This document shows, one piece after another, positions 10,154 to 17,679 of a stretch of 64,000 nucleotides of DNA. Within the stretch, counting starts at the first letter, position 1; every line of letters begins with the position of its first letter. The position numbers were made by a program, and so were the translations under genes. The notes beneath the pieces were generated by a model. The model saw only the letters and a program-made list of their open reading frames with translations. It was not told where the DNA came from and ran no database searches. The stretch covers positions 1 to 64,000 of the forward strand of contig NZ_JANIBM010000021.1 of NCBI RefSeq assembly GCF_024505045.1, given 5' to 3'. The DNA is from Methylomonas aurea (GTDB lineage Bacteria; Pseudomonadota; Gammaproteobacteria; Methylococcales; Methylomonadaceae).

Positions 10154-11159
10154 AACCGAGGAGTTGCTTGCTGCCTGGCGCGCTCTTACCGGCAATCCGG
10201 GCTCCGAAGGCTGGCTCACAATTCCTGTTACGCACGATGCCCCGTGTCAGCTGATTGCAGGCAGGCACTTTCCGGGAAATGAAGAAGCGTTGCTTGCTGG
10301 TTTTTCCACAATCAATGTTTCCCCAGCAGAAAAACTCCCACAAGGCCATGGATTCCTCGTTACGAAGACGACTTTGGGCGCTGAAGCAAGTGGTCTAATT
10401 TGGATCGCACTTTGCAGGCAAAGCACTGGCAGTCTGGATCTGTTCACCAGGATGACCAATGATGTGGTTGTGACTTTGGAGGGAATCAGAGGGGCTAGCG
10501 ATCAGAAAGCCTACCAGACATTCATAGGCAGAATCAGAGCCTGGCAAGATTTCATGTCTCGCAACGATAACGGTATTCTTGGCCGGGAAGCAGAGTTAGG
10601 ACTTTTCGGTGAGCTTGAATTACTTAAATCGCTAATCGCGACAGGAATGCCTGCCTCATTGGCAGTCGATGCATGGTGTGGTCCCATGGGCGGAGTCCAG
10701 GATTTTGCAATCGGAACTGGGGCAATCGAGGTCAAGAGTACCGTTTCTTCGAACAGTTTTCCTGCAAATATCGGCTCCCTGGATCAACTGGATGATTCTT
10801 TGATACAGCCACTATTCCTTGCCGGCTTCAGATTTGTCTTGTCACAATCGGGTATTACCTTACCTGAACAGATTGGAATTGTTCGTAACCAATTGTCCGA
10901 ATTTCCCTTTGCCAAAAACGACTTCGATAGTCGCCTCCTGCATGCAGGCTACATCGATGACCATGCTGATTACTATTCGCACCGATTTTTGCAGACAGAA
11001 AGAAAAATATTTCATATCTCGGACAGCTTCCCCCGTCTGACACGGGCGAACGTGGCCAATGAAATCAGAGGTGCGCGCTACGATCTTGATCTTGACATGA
11101 TAACAACCACAAACTCCGGGCTTGAAAACGCCTTAACTTTACTTGGGGTAATTTTGTAA
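10137..11159 (+). CDS. PD-(D/E)XK motif protein, probable nuclease of the Z1 system
   Basis: The 340-residue product matches the PD-(D/E)XK motif proteins found next to Z1 genes. Likely catalytic residues are E159 (GLFGELELL), D189 (GGVQDFAIG) and E198-V-K200, arranged as E...D...ExK. I took the ATG at 10137, which overlaps the Z1 stop and follows a GGGAG at about 10125, rather than an in-frame ATG 63 bp upstream. Its TAA shares a base with the ATG of the AIPR gene, so the two are translationally coupled. It is the likely DNA-cutting subunit. Confidence 0.8.
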   Translation: MALQNKTEELLAAWRALTGNPGSEGWLTIPVTHDAPCQLIAGRHFPGNEEALLAGFSTINVSPAEKLPQGHGFLVTKTTLGAEASGLIWIALCRQSTGSLDLFTRMTNDVVVTLEGIRGASDQKAYQTFIGRIRAWQDFMSRNDNGILGREAELGLFGELELLKSLIATGMPASLAVDAWCGPMGGVQDFAIGTGAIEVKSTVSSNSFPANIGSLDQLDDSLIQPLFLAGFRFVLSQSGITLPEQIGIVRNQLSEFPFAKNDFDSRLLHAGYIDDHADYYSHRFLQTERKIFHISDSFPRLTRANVANEIRGARYDLDLDMITTTNSGLENALTLLGVIL

Positions 11160-12946
11160 TGGAATTAGAGGATTTTTTGCGGCAGACGCAAGCAGAAGTG
11201 CAGACAGAGATCGGTGATCGCCTTGGCGCATCGGGAGAGGCCTACCCATATCCAGAGTCTGTTTTTGCCGAGGTCGTAATGCAGCATATGTCAGAAATCG
11301 GTATGACCTTTGAGCCTGAAGTTTGCCACTACTCGGCCAAAGTCGGTAATGCAAACTTGCGTCTTAGTGGTTTCGCGGTTTCGGATGAAGCCGATCAGCT
11401 CGATCTTTTTGTGAGTATTTATGATGGTGTAGACACGATCCAGTCAATTCCTGACTCGGAAACCAAAACAGCCGCAGAGCAGTGTCTTCGATTTCTTGCA
11501 AAATGTGCCGAAGGTAAACTGGCAGCAACCATGGATGAATCGAACGACGCTTATGCGCTTGCCTTGACCATACAGGAATGCTACGCCAATCTCGATCAGA
11601 TTCGGGTTTATGTGTTGACAGACAGGCAAGCCAAGGCAAAGAACTTTAAGGCTCGTGAGATAAACGGAAAAACAATAAAGCTTGAAGTCATGGACATCGA
11701 GCGTCTCCATCGTCATTGGTCAGAGGGAAAACCCAGGGACGAACTGGTTGTAAATTTCGAAGAGGTTTCTGGCGGCCCATTACCTTGCGTGTATGTTCCT
11801 GGCCAGATGACGGACTACGATTACGCCCTCACGGTTATTCCTGGGGAGGCGCTGCGCTTTGTTTACGAAAAATATGGTCCCCGGCTTCTGGAGGCAAATG
11901 TACGATCATTTCTTAGTGTAACGGGTAAGGTTAACAAAGGTATTAGAGATACCTTAAGGGATGATCCAGAGCGCTTTATGGCTTATAACAACGGAATTGT
12001 AATTGTTGCTGACGATGCCCATATTGGAAGGGCCGCTGATGGAGGGCCGGGCATTCTGTGGCTAAAAGGAATGCAGATTGTCAACGGAGGACAGACCACG
12101 GCATCAATTTACTTTACCAAGAAAAAGTCACCCGATATCGATCTGCGGCAGGTACGGGTACCTGCCAAACTGATTATTCTTAAATCAAAAGATACCATCG
12201 CTGAAGAAGCTCTCATATCCGACATCTCCAGATATGCCAATAGCCAGAATTCAGTCAAGCAATCCGATCTGTCAGCCAACAAGCCTTTCCATGTGGAGAT
12301 GGAGAAGCTTGCAATGACAACTTATTGCCCGGATGGCGTCGGTAGATGGTTTTATGAAAGGGCCGCCGGTAGTTACAATACCATGCTGTCTCGAGAAGGA
12401 ACCACACCCGCAAAACTAAAAAAACTTAAAGAATCCATCCCGCCATCCCGCAAGATTACAAAAACCGATCTGGCCAAGTTTCTTAACGCATGGAATAAAA
12501 GACCTGACTTGGTCAGCCTTGGCGCGCAGAAGAATTTCGAACGCTTTATGGATAGCCTTAGGGAAGATGATCAGTCTTCTGTCCCTTTGCCTGATGTCAT
12601 GGCATACAAGACAATGGTTGCGAAAGCCATACTTTTCAAGAAAACTCAGAGCCTTGTCCGGCCTATGTTTCCAGCTTTTCAGGGCAATGTGGCTACTTAT
12701 CTTGTTTCATTGTTGGCCGACCGTCTTGGCGAAAGAATCGACCTGGATAAAATATGGTTAAAACAGGACATTTCTATAACCTTAAGATCACAGTTGCAAA
12801 CCTGGGCTGACGAGGTCAACGAGACGTTGCACAGGACCTCGGGTGGCAAAATGATTTCCGAGTGGGCCAAAAAGCCCGAATGCTGGGATGCAGTCCGCAT
12901 GGGTTCTTATTCGCCAGTTATGGACGGTATTTTTGAATTACGATGA
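11159..12946 (+). CDS. AIPR-family (abortive infection phage resistance) protein
   Basis: The 595-residue protein carries the AIPR domain in its middle: VNKGIRDTLRDDPERFMAYNNGIVIVAD, then LKGMQIVNGGQTTASIY, ISRYANSQNSVKQSDL and KLAMTTYCPDG..RWFYERAAGSY. AIPR proteins are named after lactococcal abortive-infection genes and recur in restriction islands; their biochemical activity is not settled. It follows the nuclease gene with a one-base overlap and precedes vsr by 15 bp, so it belongs to the same operon. Confidence 0.88.
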   Translation: MELEDFLRQTQAEVQTEIGDRLGASGEAYPYPESVFAEVVMQHMSEIGMTFEPEVCHYSAKVGNANLRLSGFAVSDEADQLDLFVSIYDGVDTIQSIPDSETKTAAEQCLRFLAKCAEGKLAATMDESNDAYALALTIQECYANLDQIRVYVLTDRQAKAKNFKAREINGKTIKLEVMDIERLHRHWSEGKPRDELVVNFEEVSGGPLPCVYVPGQMTDYDYALTVIPGEALRFVYEKYGPRLLEANVRSFLSVTGKVNKGIRDTLRDDPERFMAYNNGIVIVADDAHIGRAADGGPGILWLKGMQIVNGGQTTASIYFTKKKSPDIDLRQVRVPAKLIILKSKDTIAEEALISDISRYANSQNSVKQSDLSANKPFHVEMEKLAMTTYCPDGVGRWFYERAAGSYNTMLSREGTTPAKLKKLKESIPPSRKITKTDLAKFLNAWNKRPDLVSLGAQKNFERFMDSLREDDQSSVPLPDVMAYKTMVAKAILFKKTQSLVRPMFPAFQGNVATYLVSLLADRLGERIDLDKIWLKQDISITLRSQLQTWADEVNETLHRTSGGKMISEWAKKPECWDAVRMGSYSPVMDGIFELR

Positions 12947-12961
12947 GTTTTAAATTGTGCC

Positions 12962-13417
12962 ATGGATGTTGTTGATCCTGAAAAACGTAGCAGGATGATG
13001 GCAGGCATCAAAGGGAAAAATACAAAACCTGAAATGATGGTTCGCCGCGCCCTTTTTGCTGAAGGATTTCGCTATCGATTGCATCGTAAGGATTTGCCGG
13101 GATCTCCAGATATTGTTTTAAAAAGCAAGAGAGTGGTTATTTTCGTTCACGGCTGTTTCTGGCATCGACACTCTGAGTGTCGTTATGCCAGACTGCCTGC
13201 ATCCAATGCAGATTTTTGGAGCAAAAAGCTTGAATCGAATGTTGATCGTGACCAAAAGGCAATTCATTCCCTTATTGCCTTGGGATGGCGGGTTTTGATC
13301 GTTTGGGAATGTATTACGCGTGATAAAACCATCTCGTTAGATATTGGCCGAATTATCAATAACTGGATACAGGGTGAGGATCAGACTGGAGAATTACCAG
13401 CACATATCCATCATTGA
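12962..13417 (+). CDS. vsr: Very short patch repair endonuclease (Vsr)
   Basis: The 151-residue protein has the full Vsr signature: MMAGIKGKNTKPEMMVRRAL, LPGSPDIVL with the catalytic aspartate, VVIFVHGCFWHRH, and KLESNVDRDQKA. Vsr nicks next to T:G mismatches that arise when 5-methylcytosine deaminates. The convergent cytosine methyltransferase ends 3 bp away, which is the usual partnership. In MORC/Z1 systems Vsr may also take part in restriction. Confidence 0.92.
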   Translation: MDVVDPEKRSRMMAGIKGKNTKPEMMVRRALFAEGFRYRLHRKDLPGSPDIVLKSKRVVIFVHGCFWHRHSECRYARLPASNADFWSKKLESNVDRDQKAIHSLIALGWRVLIVWECITRDKTISLDIGRIINNWIQGEDQTGELPAHIHH

Positions 13418-13419
13418 AT

Positions 13420-14970
13420 TCAATTTGAGTCATACAAAAGGTTATAAACAATCTCGGCGATTTGTTTAGCTAAATAAGGCGGAACAGCATTACCAACCTG
13501 ATGATATTGTTGGGTCCTGTTTCCCTGGAAAAAATAATTATCAGGAAATGTTTGAATTCGCGCTGCTTCGCGGACTGTAAGACTTCTACATTGTGACGGA
13601 TCGTAGTGAATGAAGTAGTGCCCATCTTTTGCCATGTGACTAGTCACTGTGTTTGATGGTTTATCATAGACTTGCACCCTGAATCGGTCAGCAAAATGTC
13701 CGGTCTCCCAATTCTTGTGCTTGGGTTCCAGACCGGGTATTTTGAAATCCTCAGCCCCTTTCGGTGAACGGTTATGAGCTTTGGCAAATGCTGCAGCGTA
13801 TAGATAGCGCCTCAGGTCGCTGGTCATATGTGCTCTTGATTCATGGTTCAGCCAAACTTGTGGACGATTCCTTGTATACCATTCCGACAGCAACTCTGAC
13901 TTCACCACTTTGGGATAATTTTCAGAGTGCATTCTTGTTCCGCCAGTAAGAATATGTTTCGAGACCCCATGCACAGCCATATGAAGTTCATATCGCAGCT
14001 TTGGATCACTGGAGTTTGAGGTCAGATAAGTTGCATGCCCGGAAACATTAGCAGCCCAGTTTTCAGGCGAATCCTTCTCACGGCTTAATATGCTCCGTAT
14101 TGGAGGGAGATCGGCTATTACATCTCCGACATTGACTTGTTTTTCAATCTTGTTTAGTAATTGTCTTCTGTTTATCGGAATATCCTCCCTGACTCCGAGC
14201 AGGATTACTCGATGTCTCGCCTGCGGCACCCCATATTCCTCAGCCTGAATGATAAAATCATGCGGATTGATCGATGTTGGGCTGTCACCCCGCTTAAATT
14301 CCACATCTTTTACTAACGATAAAATTCTGTATCTTCCGACGGAGTTTCCATCGTTGATGGCTGAATCAGGATCGGACAAGTCCTTAAGAATTGAATGAAA
14401 TATCAATTCACCATTGATTTTGGATGATAGAATTCCTTTTACATTTTCCATTACAAATATAGCAGGCCGATATTTCTGAATTATTCTTAAATATTCCTTG
14501 TATAAAAAATGCCGATCGTCTTTCTCTGGTTTGTAATCAATTTTCCCTTTGTTTCTCGATCTGCCTACCAGTGAATAAGCCTGGCATGGAGGGCCACCGA
14601 TCAAAACCCATGGAAGCTCTTGATTCAGCCTTTGCTGAATGGCCCTGTCCAGCTCGGCATTTCCGGATTCAGTCCCCAGCTCAATTAGTTTTGCCTCTTC
14701 GCTAGCCTCTAGCCACAAATCTTCCGTGGTTTCATCCGAAGGACTATCCCGATAACCATTGCAGAAATCCAGATAAAGACTCAGTTTATCCTGTGCCTTC
14801 CTCAACAGCAGTCTGTAATAAGCTCTGAGCCTTAAAGTCTGATATGCAAACTGATCTTTCTCGGCAGAAACCAGAATTTTGAATGCCTCATCGGCTGCAC
14901 TAGAAAAGCCTTCCCCCAAGCCGCCAGGGCCAGCAAATAGATCAATCACCTGGATGTCTTTTAACTTCAT
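13420..14970 (-). CDS. DNA cytosine-5 methyltransferase
   Basis: The 516 residues contain the C5 methyltransferase motifs in order: motif I VIDLFAGPGGLGEGF (9-23), motif IV GGPPCQ with the nucleophile C129, motif VI FVMENVKGI (E175), motif VIII QARHRV, a variable target-recognition stretch, and motif X GNAVPPYLAKQI near the C-terminus. About 100 residues between motifs I and IV are an insertion compared with minimal enzymes. It would protect host sites from the convergent operon's nuclease. It is transcribed behind the XRE regulator, so methylase and effectors are under separate control. The target sequence cannot be read from the protein. Confidence 0.93.
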   Translation of the reverse strand: MKLKDIQVIDLFAGPGGLGEGFSSAADEAFKILVSAEKDQFAYQTLRLRAYYRLLLRKAQDKLSLYLDFCNGYRDSPSDETTEDLWLEASEEAKLIELGTESGNAELDRAIQQRLNQELPWVLIGGPPCQAYSLVGRSRNKGKIDYKPEKDDRHFLYKEYLRIIQKYRPAIFVMENVKGILSSKINGELIFHSILKDLSDPDSAINDGNSVGRYRILSLVKDVEFKRGDSPTSINPHDFIIQAEEYGVPQARHRVILLGVREDIPINRRQLLNKIEKQVNVGDVIADLPPIRSILSREKDSPENWAANVSGHATYLTSNSSDPKLRYELHMAVHGVSKHILTGGTRMHSENYPKVVKSELLSEWYTRNRPQVWLNHESRAHMTSDLRRYLYAAAFAKAHNRSPKGAEDFKIPGLEPKHKNWETGHFADRFRVQVYDKPSNTVTSHMAKDGHYFIHYDPSQCRSLTVREAARIQTFPDNYFFQGNRTQQYHQVGNAVPPYLAKQIAEIVYNLLYDSN

Positions 14971-14973
14971 GTT

Positions 14974-15306
14974 TTACCTTTTGCCTTTCGTCGGCTTCAT
15001 GTTCGATTGATTGGCAATGAGTGTGTCAATAACCTTATCCAGGACCAATCGCGCATCTGCAGCCTCTAAATCCATTAGATGATTCAAGATTTTTGTTGCC
15101 AATTGCTCCGCAGAAGGGACTGCCTGAATTCCTCTTAGATTGACGAGATGCATGCAGTGATCAATCACTCTAGCAGGAGGATTGACACTGCCGCGTTCAT
15201 ATCGACTAATTGAAGATTGCATGACTCCTAATTCCTTGGCGAACTGCTCCTGACTTTGTCCATTTCGTGCCAAACGGACCAACTCGGATACTGATGAGAT
15301 CATCAT
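14974..15306 (-). CDS. XRE-family regulator of the methyltransferase gene
   Basis: The 110-residue protein has an N-terminal helix-turn-helix: LVRLARNGQSQEQFAKELG, then MQSSISRYERGSVNPP. Its gene precedes the methyltransferase by 3 bp and is preceded by a 27-bp palindrome. It resembles the controller proteins that time methylase expression in restriction-modification systems. The residues after about 75 (LMDLEAADARLVLDKVID) probably form a dimerisation helix. Confidence 0.8.
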   Translation of the reverse strand: MMISSVSELVRLARNGQSQEQFAKELGVMQSSISRYERGSVNPPARVIDHCMHLVNLRGIQAVPSAEQLATKILNHLMDLEAADARLVLDKVIDTLIANQSNMKPTKGKR

Positions 15307-15313
15307 GCTACTG

Positions 15314-15340
15314 TAAATTATGCATATAATGCATAATTTA
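15314..15340. promoter_or_regulatory. 27-bp palindromic operator in front of the XRE/methyltransferase genes
   Basis: TAAATTATGCAT (15314-15325) and ATGCATAATTTA (15329-15340) are perfect 12-bp arms around ATA. The palindrome ends 7 bp before the XRE start codon, and a further ATGCAT lies at 15350-15355. Position and symmetry point to autoregulation by the XRE protein. Confidence 0.7.
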
Positions 15341-15377
15341 CTATAAAAAATGCATCATTATCATCTTTTGTTGGTTA

Positions 15378-16487
15378 TTAACCCGGCCCTTAAATACCCC
15401 GGGCAGCGTATGCTGCGGAAGGGTGTTTGAAGTAAGCCGCGACATGGTTAGGCAATGCCGCGATGCGATTCATGAAGGCATGAGCTTTTTCCAGTAGTTC
15501 GTCGGTGCTTTTGCTAACGGGACCGCTTCGCAACGCTGTCTTGAAATCTCGGTTGAGGTATTCGTCAGGATTGGATTCTGGAGCATACGGCGGTAGAAAT
15601 ACCAGCTCAATCCGATCCCGTTTGTCGCTTAGCCAGTCGCTGACTTGTCTGGCATGATGGACGCGCAGATTGTCGACCACCAGAAAAATTTTCCGCGTCG
15701 CACCTTCGATCAAACGCGCGAGAAATTCTAAAAAACGCGCGGTGTTGATCGATCCTTCAACGATTTGAAAGGCCACCTCGCCTCGCGCCGAAATAGCGGA
15801 AATCATCGAGAGTTTGTGCCAGCGGGTGGGTGTCTTCAGCACTGGGGTCTGGCCTTTGGGCGCATAGCCCCGAATCCAATGGGTATCTTCTTTCACGGCC
15901 GTTTCATCACCCCATAAAATCGTGGCACCTTCCGCTTTGGCCCGGGTGACGATCTGTGGGTAGGTTTTTTCCAACCATTCGGCGACTTTGACCGGGTCTT
16001 GCTCCAAGGCGCGCTTGATCGGGCGTTGCGGGGTAAAGCCCCAGCGCTTGAGATACTTGCCGACCAGACGATCTTGCATGTCCACGCCAAAGCGCTCCCG
16101 AATCAAGGCCTTGATCGCCGGACGCGTCCACAACGCAAAAGGTAATTTCAATTGTTGCGGACAGTCGCCGACAATTTGATCGCGCAACCAACATTCATCT
16201 GCCATCGTCAGCTTGCGTCCAACGCCAATCCGACGACCGCGCGTTTTTTCCTGCAACGCGCCTTCGCCTTCCTTGCGTGCCCGCGCCAACCATTCTTCCA
16301 CCGTACGCTGGTGAACCCCGGCAACGCGGGCTAATTCTTGGTGGCTCAGCCCTGACTGTTTTCGCAATCGAACGACCATTTGACGCAACAGCGCCCGCCC
16401 TTCAACCGTTAATTTTCGCGCATCAATCTTCTGCTTTTCCATACGCGTATTTTATCACAATTACAGGGTATTTAAGGGCCGGGTTAA
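15378..16487. mobile_element. IS630-family insertion sequence with TA target duplication
   Basis: The element is 1110 bp. Its ends, 15378-15399 (TTAACCCGGCCCTTAAATAC...) and 16466-16487, are perfect inverted repeats of at least 22 bp. A TA dinucleotide flanks each end (15376-15377 and 16488-16489), the target duplication expected for IS630/Tc1 elements. It holds one intact transposase gene. Perfect ends and an intact gene suggest a recent insertion, 35 bp outside the XRE operator. Confidence 0.9.
15390..16442 (-). CDS. IS630-family transposase
   Basis: The 350-residue transposase has an N-terminal helix-turn-helix (LSHQELARVAGVHQRTVEEWL), a second winged helix (RPAIKALIRERFGVDMQDRLV) and the DDE catalytic core: ILWGDETAV, IFLVVDNLRVHHA and LPPYAPESNPDEYLN. 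The TAA stop falls inside the left inverted repeat. The frame is complete. Confidence 0.93.
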   Translation of the reverse strand: MEKQKIDARKLTVEGRALLRQMVVRLRKQSGLSHQELARVAGVHQRTVEEWLARARKEGEGALQEKTRGRRIGVGRKLTMADECWLRDQIVGDCPQQLKLPFALWTRPAIKALIRERFGVDMQDRLVGKYLKRWGFTPQRPIKRALEQDPVKVAEWLEKTYPQIVTRAKAEGATILWGDETAVKEDTHWIRGYAPKGQTPVLKTPTRWHKLSMISAISARGEVAFQIVEGSINTARFLEFLARLIEGATRKIFLVVDNLRVHHARQVSDWLSDKRDRIELVFLPPYAPESNPDEYLNRDFKTALRSGPVSKSTDELLEKAHAFMNRIAALPNHVAAYFKHPSAAYAARGI

Positions 16488-16539
16488 TAGATGAAATCGG
16501 AAGCAGGGTTTTCTTGGCGGAAATTCCACATATAACAAA

Positions 16540-16910
16540 GAAAAAGATTTTTCTCTCTAATCGCGAAATCACAATAATTATCGCGATTTCGAAGACGACC
16601 TTCCAAATTTACCCTTCACAATATTCCCCAGGACGTTTCCGGACGGCTGCTATCGAGTTGAAACGCGGTTAAAGGGCATTGGCCGGCATTAAGTGATTTT
16701 TTTATTAATCCTGCAATAAATTGCGAAATAGCAATTTATTGCAAGTCGATTTCAAAATTTTTGCTGAAAAATACGTCCGCAGATCGCATCAGACAAAAAT
16801 AATTCTCCGATCTTGCAGCTGACGGCAAATTCGTCGTCAGCTGCAAGTGAGTGGCCACTCGATTTGGATATTCTGTCCGACGCGATATTACGCAATCCAA
16901 TGGATTGCAG
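16540..16910. repeat. Cluster of four inverted repeats upstream of alpA
   Basis: This part of the gene-free stretch 16488-17003 holds, in order: CGAAATC/GATTTCG around 16563-16591; a perfect 13-bp arm pair at 16712-16724 and 16731-16743 (TGCAATAAATTGC, 6-bp loop); a perfect 12-bp pair at 16813-16824 and 16835-16846 (TTGCAGCTGACG, 10-bp loop); and GCAATCC/GGATTGC at about 16892-16908. None has a U-tract. They may be regulator or replication-protein sites, or fold in RNA ahead of alpA. Confidence 0.6.
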
Positions 16911-17003
16911 ATTGGGCCGGCAACGGTCTGAGTAGGGGGCGATAGGTCTCTTGTATTAATTACTATCACTCCATTATTTCCAATCATTCTGAGGTTAATA
17001 GAC

Positions 17004-17246
17004 ATGAGTAAATTGCCTGAAACTGGTTTTCTACGTTTGAAACAAATTATTGGTGATCCAAAGGCCAAGCCGCCCATTTCTGGATTGCTGCCCATGAGTA
17101 AATCGTCCTGGTGGGATGGCATCAAAAAAGGCATCTTTCCCAAGCCGATTAAAATGGGTCCCAATATGACGGCCTGGCGGGTGGAGGATATTGCCGAGCT
17201 CATTGCACGTTTAGGCGCTCAATGTACCGGCAACGCGAATGCCTGA
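17004..17246 (+). CDS. AlpA-family regulator
   Basis: The 80-residue protein is a MerR-like winged helix: GFLRLKQIIGDP, LLPMSKSSWWDGIKKGIFPKPIKMGPNMTAWRVEDI. AlpA proteins of phages and integrative islets activate excision or act as excisionase-like DNA binders. A GAGG about 10 bp ahead supports the start. It heads a tightly packed run of genes to 20069 that ends with a DUF927 ATPase, the arrangement of AlpA-type genomic islets. No integrase is in the window. Confidence 0.88.
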   Translation: MSKLPETGFLRLKQIIGDPKAKPPISGLLPMSKSSWWDGIKKGIFPKPIKMGPNMTAWRVEDIAELIARLGAQCTGNANA

Positions 17247-17679
17247 TCAACGACTGCCGTTGCCGCCATTTGGCAAGGAGCTGATCGCCCGACTGCAATC
17301 CACGTCGCCACCCTGGCCGATTATGATTTGCTTCGGTCGTGATGCCTGGCAACGCGCGCGGCAATGGCACTGTAATCCCACCGTATGGGCACTGGTTTGT
17401 CCTTCTGACTCAGCACCGGTCCAGTATCGTTGGCCAGTGCTGGATCTGGTGCTGATCGTCGACTGGCAGCAGGATCGGGCTACCGGTCACGATGAGGTGA
17501 TGGCACTGGTCAAGGTGCTGCTGGGCTATGGTGCCGAAAGTGTTACCGTCTTGCCCAGTTGGGTGGATTTCAGTCAATTGGCCGTTGAATACGACGCCCG
17601 TTTACCGGTGGGTGAGCGTTGGGTGCAGGTGCGAGAGGAGATTGTGGTTTATCGACTGGACGTGGACAGGGATGACTGA
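17239..17679 (+). CDS. Hypothetical protein between AlpA and DUF927
   Basis: The 146-residue product is not one I recognise. It overlaps alpA by 8 bp and the DUF927 gene by 8 bp, so it is coupled to both. It has a central hydrophobic strand (WPVLDLVLIVDWQQ) and a VMALVKVLLGYGAESVTVLPSW segment that could form an alpha/beta core. Given its place it probably helps islet replication or maintenance. Confidence 0.65.
   Translation: MPDQRLPLPPFGKELIARLQSTSPPWPIMICFGRDAWQRARQWHCNPTVWALVCPSDSAPVQYRWPVLDLVLIVDWQQDRATGHDEVMALVKVLLGYGAESVTVLPSWVDFSQLAVEYDARLPVGERWVQVREEIVVYRLDVDRDD

Noticed and set aside
16736-17203. Minus-strand 155-codon frame in the hairpin region
   Set aside because: It runs over the AlpA gene and through inverted repeats, with no motif.
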